The notes beneath the pieces were generated by a model, which saw only the letters and a program-made list of their open reading frames with translations, was not told the DNA's origin and made no database searches. A DNA stretch of 64,000 nt from Dryococelus australis (Eukaryota > Arthropoda > Insecta > Phasmatodea > Phasmatidae). The stretch is taken from positions 9,056,209 to 9,120,208 of the forward strand of contig CM057003.1 of assembly GCA_029891345.1 (NCBI GenBank). The letters run 5' to 3'. Positions 47,377 through 57,924 of the stretch are shown piece after piece. Every line of letters begins with the position of its first letter. The first letter of the stretch is position 1. Both the position numbers and the translations under genes were made by a program.

Positions 47377-48807
47377 TAATATTATATGTGGTGGACATGA
47401 ACTGCAGCAATAGACATGTGTTTGTAACTTACATACAGTAAATATTTTTTTTAGTATATATACTTCCGGTTTTATTATGTTATTGTAGATCATATGCTGT
47501 TCATAACATCGATCAGATTATATATATACATGTTTGGCAATTTTGGTCTTAAAATATATTTTTTGAGAATAAGTCATTACAACATAATTTTGAATATATT
47601 GATTGAAACATTTTGGTTTAAAATAATTACTCCCATGCTTTTTAAATGGAGTTTATGTTTTTAAAAATGGTAAAGTGGCTATTAAAAATGTTTGATATAC
47701 ATTAAAAGAACTTTGGTTGGTATTAAAAACTTTCAATACACATTAAGAACAAATTTACGACCATTAAAGGTTTTGGGTAATCGCCCTTATAGGCATCCTG
47801 GTTACTTATATATATATATATATATATGAACAAATATGGTGTGAGTTTGAACCAAGATGTGTACAGAGGGACATGCAAGTCGCGATAGTCTAATGGCAAC
47901 ACTTAGTCTGGGTCATAACGAACCTGTCCGAACCTGCATGACCTATTGATAAAGAGTCGGGCAAAAGAGGTGGAGCAGAACCTATGAAGTCCGAAATCTA
48001 ACTAACAGAATTAATATAAATCCAATATGGCACCAATTTAATTTTTTTAGGTGGTAAATATACAATATGGTGGTAGAGCGACTAATCAAACAAAGGCGAG
48101 AGGAAAGAAAGAGAAAGGAAGAAAGGTAATAAAGAGAAAGAATGGGAGCACTCGGAGAAAACCCTTGGAATGCAATATATGCTAAAAGGGGTGATAGAGC
48201 ATGAAGTGCAAGCACGAAATGGTGGTGGAACGAATGCGACCAACCGATTGATAGAGGGTTTCAAAATGCAGAATCCAAGATGGTGGAATCCAAAATGGCT
48301 GAGTGAAACATGGTAGTCGCATGACTGGAATGATAGAACAGGAATTCCAGGAATCCAAGATTTTGGATGCCGAGGTGGAATGTTAGAGAATGAAGAAATG
48401 TAAACCGAGATGGTGGAATAATAGTGCAGGAAGTCTGTGATTCAAATATTGTAGTCACAAGAATGGAATTATAGAGTATGAAGTCCAAAAACAGGATGGC
48501 AGTCGCATAAATGTAATGCAAGAGCATAAAAAATGGGAACACTTGGAGAAAACACTCGGGATTGTAGAGGAAACATTGAATGAATCATGGAAATTGAATT
48601 CTGGCTACCAAGAATGTGCCATACTGTCTAACAAGATGGCGACCAGAAACTACGTAATCCAAGATGGCGGTCACATGACCGGAGTGACAGAGCGGGTAGT
48701 GCGAGAATCCAATATTGTGGCCATAAATGATGTAATCCAAGATGGCGGTAGTCGGCCCTGCCCCCGCTTCCTGACTCCTGGCCCAGAACGAACTAAATTA
48801 CACTACT

Positions 48808-48813
48808 AATTTT
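48808..48813. repeat. 6-bp target-site duplication, right
   Basis: AATTTT immediately after the element's CACTACT end; identical to 38126-38131. Confidence 0.85.
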
Positions 48814-49070
48814 ATCATCAAATTATTCTTAATTTATAACGATTATGAATAAAACCGAGAGACGATAGGTGTTTAGGTAATGCCTAGTAATAAATAGTGT
48901 TCATGCAAAATGTATTAAACTGAATTCGCACAAATGCGGTGCGTTATTTATTTGGTGTAATCTTCTGTGTTTAGTTATGTTTCCGCTGTATAAAGCAGAG
49001 GAATATGCTGAAAGTGGATCATTAGCCGGTCTTCAGATAAGATGAAAGTAACCATGAACGGACTGTAAGT

Positions 49071-49322
49071 TGTGGTAGCGTACCAGTCCTGGCCCACTTT
49101 TGACCTTATCGACATTGCGTATATGTGATTAGGAAGAGATCTCGCTCAGTAGAGAAAAATTGTTGGGTCGCGCTTAATGATATTTGGTGTCCATTTATTC
49201 AAGGGTGGCGATAAGGGCGACTCAACAAAATTTTCTATACTGAGCAAGATCTCTTCCAGGTTAATCACATAGATCCGATGTCGATAAGGGCGAAAGTGGG
49301 CCAGGACTGGTACACTACCACA
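49071..49322. mobile_element. Palindromic MITE, about 250 bp
   Basis: GTGGTAGCGTACCAGTCCTG at the left mirrors the right end (CAGGACTGGTACACTACCAC). Inner arms (CCTTATCGACAT, AGAGATCT, TTGTTGGGTCGC) also pair with GCGACTCAACAA and so on. The arms are about 105 bp each. It abuts the right end of the split T1 transposon. Confidence 0.8.
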
Positions 49323-49799
49323 GCTATTATAACACTGTTATTGTAAGATCTAACGAGTGAAATAATACGAATATGGCCTTCTGGATCATGAAGCGCTAGT
49401 TACTGCACTACGAAATACTTTTAACGTATCGGTAATCTCAGAGACTTCGGTAAGGGGTTGAATAGTGTTATCCTCCCTTAATCTCACCAAGGGTTGCCCA
49501 ACACTTCACGTTTTATAACTGCAGTTTGTATTACATTACGTATACTTAGTAAAGTTTGAGGTTACTGTATATTGTTTTGCGGTATTGTTAACAATTTTTT
49601 GTGTAAAATGTGTGGTCATGAAGCAACATGAGTGTATTAACAATAGAATATTTTGTTAAGATTGTATTTTGGGAATGATTGTTTGTCTAGCTCCATAATC
49701 ACCTAATACTCGACATGCTTTTGCGTTCACCACCATCTAAATCTCAGAGAGATTCCGACATCCTTGACTATTCATCGTCTTGTTCAAAGCTGCAATCAT
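49323..49799. other. AT-rich intron
   Basis: Nothing firm. The segment from about 49690 may include very decayed units of the pseudo-exon array that follows. Confidence 0.3.
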
Positions 49800-51235
49800 T
49801 TTAATGGCATGCTGGGGCGAAAAAGCTCTCACTTGAAAACCACATCGGCTCTTAGTTTCTTGACATATTGAAGTGTAGTAAAAGTAGTGCTAGATGAGGA
49901 TGTCTGCTAACAGACACGATTTGCTATATTGCGTCAAGGAGCTGGACAGGTAGCTATGATTGTATGGCGTAACATTTAGTGGTGGTTTAATGGAGTGCAA
50001 ACGGCGCCCGTTGCTAGTCTCAGGGTGTGATGTAGTCCAGAGATCAGGATAACATGTGAGGATGTCAGCCAAGCTGTTACTGCATGGAGTAACATTCAGT
50101 TATGGTGTGTGAAGTGCAAACGCCATCAATTCCTTGTCTAGTGGCATGCTGAAGTGCAGTAAACAGAGTGTTAGGCGAGAATTTTTTATAAACAAGTACA
50201 TCCTACTGTATGCCGTGTTGGAGCTGGAGAACCACCACTTGTTGTGTGGAGAAATATTCAGCTATGATATTTTGAACAAATCACATCAGCGCCTTGTCCC
50301 ACGACGTGAGTTAAAATGCCATAAACATGGTTTTGAGGTATGGCGTTTGCCGACAGGTGTGACATGCTTTACAGCATAATGGAAATGGCGAGGTAGTACA
50401 TAGCATAGGAGTTACATTTATCTATGGCCTTTTGGAGTTCAAATTACATCAGCTCCTACACTCATCGTATGTTTAGAGGCAGTGAGCATAGTGTTAGATG
50501 AAGTTCAAATATGGCCTTTAGGAATACAAATTTCGTCAATCACTTGTATCATTGTGTGTTGAAGCACAGTGAGCAGAGTTTTTAGTCACTTGGCTGCCGG
50601 CAGGTATGACCTGATTTATAGCATAATGGAGTTGGAGAGGTAGCACTTAGTAAATGGGGTAACATTCAGACATGGGATTTTGGACTGCAAATGATATTAG
50701 CTCCTGGTCTCATGATGTGATTATGTGCAGTCACCAGAGACGTAGATCAGGTAGTCTGGTTACAGGCACGACCTGTTTTACGGAGTGATGGTGTTGGATA
50801 ATGTGGTAACATTTAACCATGGACTTTTGGAGGGTAGTCATCGCCAGTTCCTAGTTCCATGGTGCATTAAAGTCCAGATATCAGAGTAATAGATCAGGGT
50901 GTCTGCCAAACAGTCATTCTATGGACTAATAATCAGCCATAATATTTGGAAGTACGAATGATGTCAAGCTGTAGTCCAGAGATCGGAATAAGAGATCAGG
51001 GTGTCTTCCTAGCTGGAACTGTAGGGAATAACGTTCAGGTATGGTCTTTTGTAGAGCAAATGACAACAGCTCATAGTTTCATGGTGTATTGTAGTCCAGA
51101 GATCAGAGTGATAGATCGGGGTGTCTGCTAAGCTGTTACTGATTGGAGTAATGTTCTAATATTATCTTTTGGAATGAAATATGCATTATTTCCTTGTCTC
51201 ATGGTTAGAGACGTTTGTTTATAGCGGGAAAAATT
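49800..51235 (+). pseudogene. Array of decayed tandem copies of neuroligin exon C start
   Basis: About eight to ten units, roughly 100-160 bp apart, each match the exon C acceptor side plus about 100 bp of coding sequence. Starts of exon-like parts: about 49911, 50075, 50199, 50357, 50500 (partial), 50615, 50763, 50915, 51015 and 51132. Peptide echoes of RYDLLYGVTELESYHLLGGV include RYDLIYSIMELER (50615), HDLLYCVKELDR (49911) and HDLFYGVMVLD (50763). Some keep the acceptor word TTTGCCGACAG (about 50346) or GCCGGCAG (about 50607). Units share derived words absent from exon C (GTAACATTCAG, CTTTTGGA) and a linker (AGTCCAGAGATCAG, GGTGTCTGC), so one duplicate was amplified in tandem and then decayed with stops and AT drift. 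Confidence 0.8.
50197..50379 (+). pseudogene. Best-preserved pseudo-exon copy
   Basis: This unit is still open: KYILLYAVLELENHHLLCGE then IFSYDILNKSHQRLV. It aligns without gaps to the start of exon C (YDLLYGVTELESYHLLGGVA, LSYGLLERERDQLL). Its acceptor (AACAAG/TAC) lacks the G needed for the phase-2 junction, so inclusion would shift the frame. The frame runs on to a stop at 50377-50379. Confidence 0.7.
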
Positions 51236-51245
51236 GACTGTTGCA

Positions 51246-51465
51246 AGGGATTCAACGTACTGTACACATGTCCATGTATGAAGCTACTACCCCAATCCAC
51301 TGGGCCATTGAGGATTCTGATACCATAAGGCCGAACGTTCGTAATTGGTCTGCAAACAACATAGCCGAGTCAAAACTATGTTCATCCACTCATGGAAGAA
51401 TTAACTAGTTAAAGTGTCATAGAAGATATGTTGACTCAAACATTTTTCGCGATTTTCCATCATCT
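51246..51465 (-). repeat. Interspersed repeat R2, copy 2
   Basis: Reverse-orientation copy of 29735-29945, inserted between the last pseudo-exon unit and functional exon C. Array-type linker sequence (TCATGGTGTATTG) resumes after it at about 51470. Confidence 0.6.
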
Positions 51466-51515
51466 CTACTCATGGTGTATTGATGTGTACTAGCACATAC
51501 GCTGTTTGCCGACAG

Positions 51516-51873
51516 GTACGACCTGCTGTACGGCGTGACGGAGCTAGAGAGCTACCACCTGCTGGGGGGCGTGGCGCTCAGCTACGGCCTGCTGGAGCGC
51601 GAGAGGGACCAGCTGCTGCACTCCTACTTCCAGGACAAGTTCCAGTTCAAGCCCGACGTGGCGCTAGCCGAGACGCTCAAGGAGTACACGGACTGGCGCC
51701 AGTCGCAGTCGCGGCCAATGGCCGAGGAGCACCGCGACGTGCTGCTCGACATCCTGAGCGACGCGCGGGTCGTCGCGCCGCTCGTCAAGACGGCCAACTT
51801 CCACTCGAGCGCCAACCCCAAGTCGTACTTCTACGTCTTCACGCACAAGAGCTTGTTCGGTGACTTCGCCGAT
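51516..51873 (+). CDS. Neuroligin exon C
   Basis: This internal exon of 358 nt (phase 2 to phase 0) completes Lys from exon B and continues YDLLYGVTELESYHLLGGVA through the lid/helical region. It includes FQFKPDVALAETLKEYTDWR, a linker, and VAPLVKTANFHSSANPKSYF then YVFTHKSLFGDFAD. YTDW and the SYFYVF strand are neuroligin/esterase landmarks. Where acetylcholinesterase has its acid (KDEGSY) this reads TELESY, so by ungapped alignment the Glu is Leu. Borders are GCCGACAG/G and GAT/GTGAGT (near-consensus donor). GC-rich. Decayed partial copies of its 5' part lie in tandem upstream, and a possible hAT-like insertion starts about 28 bp past the donor. Confidence 0.97.
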
Positions 51874-51901
51874 GTGAGTGTCCCACCTTGCATCCGATGA
51901 G

Positions 51902-52320
51902 TATGGATGTTTATATGGGAAAAAATATCTATATTATATGTATCGGTTATTTCTAAAACGAAACGATAAATCGAAGGAAAACTAGATTTTCGAATCATCG
52001 GAATCCGATACTTTAAGCATTAATGGATTTGAGAAATGTAAAATTGTTTGGAATTCTTCATACTGAGAACACGAGGCATTACTAAAAAATAAGGTGCGTG
52101 TTTTGGCGCATGTTGCCAAAGTAAACATAGAAATCTTTAAATTAAATTTTTGTATGAAAACAGAGAATTTTAAAAGATCATTTTTAATTTTTTTTTCTTA
52201 TACCTGGTAAAAGAAACTGTTTTCAATCAAATATGGTTGAAATAAATCAATAATTTATATCGATATACCGTTCATAAAATGTAGTATTTTCGTTACATCG
52301 ATAATTGTCAACATCCCTAC
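51902..52320. mobile_element. Possible hAT-like element after exon C
   Basis: TATGGATGTTTATATGG at the left and reverse-complemented TAGGGATGTTGACAATT at the right are weakly inverted, with ATCGATA-rich flanks typical of some hAT MITEs. No target duplication is found. Confidence 0.3.
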
Positions 52321-52693
52321 CCATCAGTTGGGTAAGAGGAAGGTGGGGTGGGGGGACCGCTGTGGGGTGGGTTGGAGGGGGCTATAGAGTCGCTAATCGC
52401 ATTCGGTTCACACGCAGGCGACACGTGGATAGAAATTCGCGAGTTTCTAAATTGTTTCTGTGACAGACTCGAAATAAGGAAAGTAAACTCTTTTTGCTAC
52501 TTTCGTGATCGGAACACAGTCGTTAGGACATGCCTTGCACGATGGCTCAGCAAGTAATGAACAGAAAAAAATATTATCTCCCTGTCACGCGCAGTCAAGT
52601 AGAATTAAAGCTCGGAAGCCTCTCAACATGGCAGCAACCAAATAAATGAATAGTTGTTGCTCGAGCATGCTTAGGACTGACAAGTTTAGGATG
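52321..52693. other. Intron, unannotated
   Basis: A G-rich patch at 52340-52380 and otherwise nothing recognised. Confidence 0.3.
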
Positions 52694-53055
52694 CTAGAAA
52701 CTGTTCACGATAAAGTGAGCACTTTTTAAATCAACCTTAGAAAAAAGTCACTGCCTCTCCTTACATATATTTTAACAGTCGCACCGGGTGACATGCGCCC
52801 CGTAAAGTTGGTATCGATGGGTTATTTATTTAGCTTTCAGTTATTTTTTTCATGCATCGAAATGTAGAACTGAACAGATATGTAATATATTTACATTTAT
52901 ATTAATTTCACAATTTTATTTGACCGACGCATAAATAAAGAGATGAGGCCCATGGCAATGTAGATTTCACATGAGGCAGAAGAATACACAACGCGGGTAG
53001 AAGGAGATCTTAAGCAAGGCTTTCCAAAGTGCCAATTTTACCGTGAACTGTCTAT
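52694..53055. mobile_element. Harbinger-like MITE (H1), uninterrupted relative of 2862-3632
   Basis: It starts CTGTTCACGATAAAGTGAGC and ends CAATTTTACCGTGAACTG. The interior is collinear with 2862-3219, including TTTGACCGACGCATAAATAA. Confidence 0.7.
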
Positions 53056-53258
53056 ACAAAAATAATTTGGGAAATCCACGTGAATCTGGACGTGGATTAC
53101 CTCGAAATACTTATTTTTACCTAACCAGTAATGGCTTGTCTGCACATAGCTTCGCCTTCATCGGCAATATAGAGCTCAGCTATTGAGCGCTATCCAAATG
53201 CGTTATTTTTTGTGGTTACCCACCGCATATCTCTTGACCGACTTATGGTACAAGGGAT

Positions 53259-53669
53259 TATACTCTGTTCGCGGTATCTTTACATATTCTGAATAAAACC
53301 TTTGGAAAATCATCCCATGTATGACGTGTTTGGTGTTTCCTAAATTCCTCACGTATACAAGGGTATTATGCTTTCTCTTAACATAAAAGTACATTATTTC
53401 TTATTAAAATGAAATTTTATTTTATATTTTATCGATAGATCATGATATTTTATTTAATATTAATATTAATAAAAACAGTGAGAAAATAGGTATGTAGGCA
53501 ATGCCTAGTAAGAAATAGTTCTTATGGAAAAAGTAAACTGAGTACGCATGAATGCGGATCGTTGTCACTTCGTTTTCTATACTTTGTTTGCATGACGCGG
53601 AGGAATATCATGAAAGTAGAACTTTAGCAAGGCCTCAGAAATTTTGGAAGCAACAGCGAATCGCCTAAA
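53259..53669. mobile_element. T1 TIR transposon, uninterrupted copy
   Basis: From TATACTCTGTTCGCGGTATC to CAACAGCGAATCGCCTA. It serves as the empty reference for the copies at 1812-2726 and 37962-49067. Confidence 0.65.
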
Positions 53670-53721
53670 CACACGGTCTGGAAGTGACTGAGAGGGGCAT
53701 TTAAGTATGCTTAGTAGCTGA

Positions 53722-53945
53722 GGTCCTAAGAGCTGATGTAAGATGAAGATGGAGCAGTTATGGAATTAAACGGCGGGGGGGGGGGGGGGGGGGGGCTGAA
53801 GCACTCCGAGAAAACGCACCAGTAAAGGGCAACTGATGTTAGGTTTGACACATATGGGAATCTGAGTTTGACCATGTCAAGGATCGAACCAGGTTTATTT
53901 CGGTTGGTGGCCAGTTGTCAGATCGATCAATCATAGCGGGCCCCA
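53722..53945 (-). mobile_element. Decayed tRNA-derived SINE (family S1)
   Basis: It keeps the tail (GGTCCTAAGAGCTGATG on + strand), the CCGAGAAAACGCACC body and a box B-like remnant (GGATCGAACCAGG), and is interrupted by a G21 run (53775-53795). Much older than the 54.9-kb copy. Confidence 0.6.
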
Positions 53946-54874
53946 ACGGGCTAAAATTTACGGATTCATTTTCGAATATTGTGCATACGGCCTACGAATA
54001 CTCTAGAAAGTAAATGCAAACAAAATGAGATAGCTGTTAATCGTTAATTAAGGTGCCCTACTCATTTGACGAGAATACCAAAATAATGACGGTTCGAACA
54101 TAAAGTAGATTACGAGGCCTAATAGTCATTCACATTTCATGTGATTTTTCATACAACATAAAAGCCTGAAAGACTCAGATCCTGTTTACAATTAAATCAC
54201 CATTCAAACACCAGTAGTATATTTTCTAAGGTTTTGAAGTTATTTTATTACTTATGTTAAACTCAGTAATCTAGTAGCATTGCCCTCTTTACAGAAAGCG
54301 TATATGAAATACCCGTGTTTCGGAATTTTCGCAATGATCTTATAGGTCCAAACTACGAATTGCTGTCTTTGCAAGAAGCTTAGTGTAAAATACCTAAATT
54401 TAGGATTCTTCACAATGGTCTGTATGTCCAAAAAATGTCTTTATTTACTGACTGCCAATATAAAATTCAAATACTTTCCCTAAATTTTTCACAACGATTT
54501 TACACGTCCAGATCGAATATGGAAGTCGTTTTCGTTTCGCGCAGATAACCATGCTTACGCCAGCCAGTTGCCTGTTCAACATCTTAGAAAAAACACGTAG
54601 TCAATAACAAAATTTTAGTCGATCGGAAAATTCGGCAACGCGTTGGGTGATCTATTCATACGTCTGTCGCTGAAATGTAAAAAAGTATGTTTCTTAAATA
54701 TTTTTTATCTATTGTTAATGTTAATATTAGAATATTCATCGCTAGTTTTTTTTTTTTTTTTGTATTTGAGATTCGTCACTACCTCTGTGGCAGTTTCATC
54801 ACGATATTTTGGGTCGCGACAGGAGATACGGAAGTGAGGTGCAATGCAGAGACTTGGGCGGCTCTTGACAACGG
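53946..54874. other. AT-rich intron
   Basis: Nothing recognised. Confidence 0.3.
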
Positions 54875-55094
54875 GGTCTTGAGAACCGACAAGGGTGGGG
54901 TGAAACGAGGCGAGTATGGAGCAGCGCCGGAATGAGAAAAGGTGGCTGAAACTGGAAATCCCCGAGAAAACCCGCTGACCGGTGGCACCGTCCGGCACGA
55001 TTCCCCCCTCCCCCTCCCCGCGCCGGGGATAGAACCCGGTTCCGCCTAGGTAAGGTGGACACGAGTGGTCTAGCCACCGCACCGCCGTGCCCCC
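54875..55094 (-). mobile_element. tRNA-derived SINE (family S1) immediately before exon D
   Basis: On the minus strand the head GGGGGGCACGGCGGTGCGGT, box B GGGTTCTATCCCCGG, body CAGCGGGTTTTCTCGGGGAT and tail GGTTCTCAAGACCCC are present. The SINE ends about 40 bp before the exon D acceptor, so it borders the branch-point region. Confidence 0.85.
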
Positions 55095-55133
55095 CCACGT
55101 GGTTGAAGATGGCCGTTCTTTTTCTTGCCGCAG

Positions 55134-55291
55134 GGGAGGCAGCACGAGAGCATACACGGCGAGGAGCTGCCGTACGTGTTCGGCGTCGCCGTCGACGGAG
55201 ACGACTCTCACTTCCACCAGGCCTACAACCTGTCCGAGAATCTCTTCTCCGAGGCAGTCATGACCTTCTGGACCAACTTCGCCCACACCGG
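55134..55291 (+). CDS. Neuroligin exon D
   Basis: This internal exon of 158 nt (phase 0 to phase 2) encodes GRQHESIHGEELPYVFGVAV, the HG[DE]ELPYVFG landmark of neuroligins and cholinesterases. Its His (codon 55155-55157) is the residue equivalent to the catalytic His, kept although the Ser is lost. It continues with a likely N-glycosylation sequon (NLS) and LFSEAVMTFWTNFAHTG. The acceptor is TTCTTTTTCTTGCCGCAG/GGG with a good pyrimidine tract. The donor CCGG/GTTAGC leaves GG, completed by the first G of exon E (Gly). The second vertebrate neuroligin disulphide is not evident here. Confidence 0.96.
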
Positions 55292-55936
55292 GTTAGCACT
55301 TCTGCGATGTTGCTGGCTCCACGCTGATTCAATCACACGTTTTCACACTTGGCATTCTACTAAAGCTAGTCTTACCATAATTTCTCGACTCCAAACCCGG
55401 ACATTTTTTTGAAGAGGTTGTTTTTTAGTAAATAACATAAAACAATAATTTTTTTTGTTTAGGTATTAATAATTTTTCCTTCTTAGTTAAAACACATTGG
55501 TTTACAAGTAACGCAATTATTTTCTACATTATTATTTTAAAAATAAATATGTCAACCAGAAGGAGGCACACAAACGTCCACTGCTGTTTATAATCACTTT
55601 GAAGTTTTTCATTAAACGAACACTTTCTTTTCGGGCCCATTTCCAGCAACTAACTGAGAATTCACCGCGTAATAGTACAACTACAATTTTAATCTTAAAA
55701 CGTACGAAGCGAAGAACGGCTTGTCAACGAGCTTGTCTAGTTGAGCCTCGCTGCATGCATGGTTGCCAACCGCTAAATCAAAACAGAGCGAAATTTCCCG
55801 GACGCCCGGTCTTCCACTTCGATATCCAAAAATCCTGGACATTCGTTAATCATGGACGCTTTCCCTGATACATACTTGAATCCCGGACTGTCCGGGATAA
55901 CCCCGGATGTATGGTAAGCCTGACTAAAGCCAATGT
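55292..55936. other. Intron, unannotated
   Basis: Motifs such as GTCCGGGATAACCCCGG near 55888 hint at a decayed TIR element (CCCGGAC/GTCCGGG words recur at 55795-55910). No boundaries fixed. Confidence 0.3.
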
Positions 55937-56140
55937 TATAGGTTGTTCACGGTAAACTGACTACTTTTGATTCCATGGTTACTTTTTTTTTTTTTTCCTT
56001 TCGCTCATTTCTTTATTCTTTAACCTCCTTTTCAAATTAAAATTACCATTTGAGTAATAACCAGTGTGTGTATTACATCGCACTCAGAAGTTAAGTGAGA
56101 GGGATTTCAAAAGTTCTCACTTTACCGTGAAAAACTCATA
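55937..56140. mobile_element. Harbinger-like MITE (H1 short form)
   Basis: It starts TATAGGTTGTTCACGGTAAA and ends CTCACTTTACCGTGAAAAAC. Related to 19363-19599 and 22022-22233. Confidence 0.65.
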
Positions 56141-57924
56141 CATACTTGTACAAGAAAGTCTACATCTTTCTTCTTCAATCCAACTTGCATCGTGTGACGG
56201 GCTAACTGGTTTGCAAGAGGCGTGCATGCAAGGTCTCGCGTGCTGGCTATAATCATGTAGAGACCGTTCTATTTTCCGTCCTCCTTTTACAAGTAGTTTG
56301 TTTACATTTGAGTTTATGTACGTTTATATAGTTCCAGTGCATTTACTTATGCTGAAATTGTTAATTTTATAGAGTAGAAAAAAAAAACTTTTAATTCTGT
56401 ACTACTCATTTGTTAGATTTGTAAAATCCTTGTGTGTTGTGGCGGAAATGAGTGGCTGACATACTGTAACACGGAAGTACTATTTCTGTATGTACATGGG
56501 ACTTGAATTCAAAAGGGTGATTACCTTCTTGTCCACCAAAGATATCCGCCTCTATCAGGCTTAACGCTCGCGAGTTGTCACCCGTATTGACCCATTTAGT
56601 TCCTGAAATAACCTCACGGCGCTGTACCAAAAAGCAGCGTTGTGCATTATTTGTATAGGGATAATACCACGGCCACAGAATATATTTATCTCTCGCGTCC
56701 CCTAACCATAGACTGAATATGAGGTAGACCGATTATTCGTCTTCTGCGCATGTACCCAACATTGACCTATCCCAAACCAATACAGGTGTCAAGTCACATG
56801 ATCAGCAGTAATAAACGTGTTAGTTTATACTTTAATTTTTAAAAGACAAACCTGTTTATGCGAATGAGACACTTCTGCCAATTTGAATTGAATCTAATCG
56901 CATTAAATATTGGTTGGAGGAAGTATAGAAATATGTTGGAGTGCTTGTATACGTAAACTGTGGTCTGGTCTAACCTTTAATCCTGAGTGCACATCGTTTA
57001 TGATAGTCGTATTGGCAGGAAATCAGTCCATTGTTGCGACGTTTATGATAGTCGTATTGGCAGGAGATCAGTCCATTGTTGCGACGTGGAGTGGCTAGCT
57101 GTGCAGTTTGGGTGCGCAATATTTTACCTTTACGCCTTTAAACCCAAGCCTACCTGCCAATATTTACATCCATTCCGTCGTCAAAAATGTACTCTTATTG
57201 TTTTCAGTAATCTTCCAAGATTGTATTAATATGACGTTTCAAATGCAGACAGTTTGAAGATATTCTCAAATAATTTATATGGAGATTAAAAAAAAAAAAC
57301 ATAGCCCTATACTTGGCACGTCAAACTAGCACTATTTTCATAACAGTGCGCTGCTATTTCATGAACCAAATCAGTCGATAAAGGTTGCAGTTTTTCATTT
57401 CAGAATCACTATCGACACCTGGCCTAATATGACGACCGGGTTCCCTATAACAGCTTCTTCGCAACTCCGCTTGTCCTAAAAAAAAAAACGTATTTTTATT
57501 AGTTTTGCACGAGTTGTTTTCACTTTATAGAACAACATTCACGACAACAGAAAATTAATGCAGAAGTAGAGCAGATTTCAGCTGAGCGCTTCAACCGATT
57601 GTACAAAATACAGAACTCTTTTGAAAAGTAGCGTAACCACTACAAAAAAATGTTGGAAAGTGCGATTTACGTCGCATGTGAGAGAAGAATTAAAATAATT
57701 TATAACACTGTAAAATATTGGCTACAATTTAACATATATAGTTGTAAGTAGTCAATAAATAAAATTTATTTTTTCTTAACTTTCTCTTATTAATGAAATG
57801 CAAAATTTATAAGTATAATTTATAAAACCTACAATAAACATTTGTTTTATATGTAGGTGCAATATGTTACAATCAATATTTACATCTAAGCTACAGTATT
57901 ATTCAGCTAAGATGTTCAATCCAA
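56141..57924. other. AT-rich intron with a 45-bp tandem duplication
   Basis: 56997-57086 is a 45-bp unit (starting TTTATGATAGTCGTATTGGC) present twice with one difference. The rest is unannotated. Confidence 0.5.

Larger units (their letters stand above)
38132..48807. mobile_element. Giant palindromic Polinton/Maverick-related element, 10.7 kb
   Basis: The ends are AGTAGTGTAATT at 38132 and its complement ending ACTACT at 48807, flanked by an exact 6-bp duplication AATTTT (38126-38131 and 48808-48813). A 6-bp target duplication with AG-starting long inverted repeats is the Polinton/Maverick pattern. Left arm 38132-42275 and right arm 45136-48807 are inverted copies; spacer 42276-45135. Both arms hold decayed C-terminal pieces of a Polinton-type (retroviral-like) integrase, and I found no polymerase, ATPase, protease or capsid genes. 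At 10.7 kb it is shorter than autonomous Polintons (15-20 kb), with far longer repeats. Best reading: a rearranged, non-autonomous derivative. A class II foldback element that captured integrase pieces is the alternative. Confidence 0.8.
45136..48807. repeat. Right inverted arm of the giant element
   Basis: Reverse complement of the left arm, about 470 bp shorter mainly because the left arm has an extra inverted duplication at about 39130-39690. The inner part is G+T-rich, with 0.3-0.5-kb diverged tandem units (for example GTTATAGGTGATTGCATG near 45295 and GTTATAGGTGATGGTATG near 45788). Confidence 0.9.
37962..49067. mobile_element. T1 TIR transposon split by giant element
   Basis: The left part (37962-38131, TATAGTTTATTCACAG... 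with TGTTTCCTAAAT) and right part (48808-49067, ...AATGCCTAGTAATAAATAGT, ending CCATGAACGGACTGTA) are collinear with the intact T1 copy at 53259-53669. The 10.7-kb palindromic element is inserted between them. Confidence 0.75.

Noticed and set aside
38132..48807. The palindrome as an assembly artefact (hairpin duplication)
   Set aside because: The arms differ by many substitutions and indels and have different lesions in the integrase remnants, and an exact 6-bp duplication flanks the whole; an artefact would give identical arms.
54705..55286. 193-codon minus-strand frame as a gene
   Set aside because: It runs antisense through exon D and across the SINE; neuroligin exon D on the + strand explains the openness.
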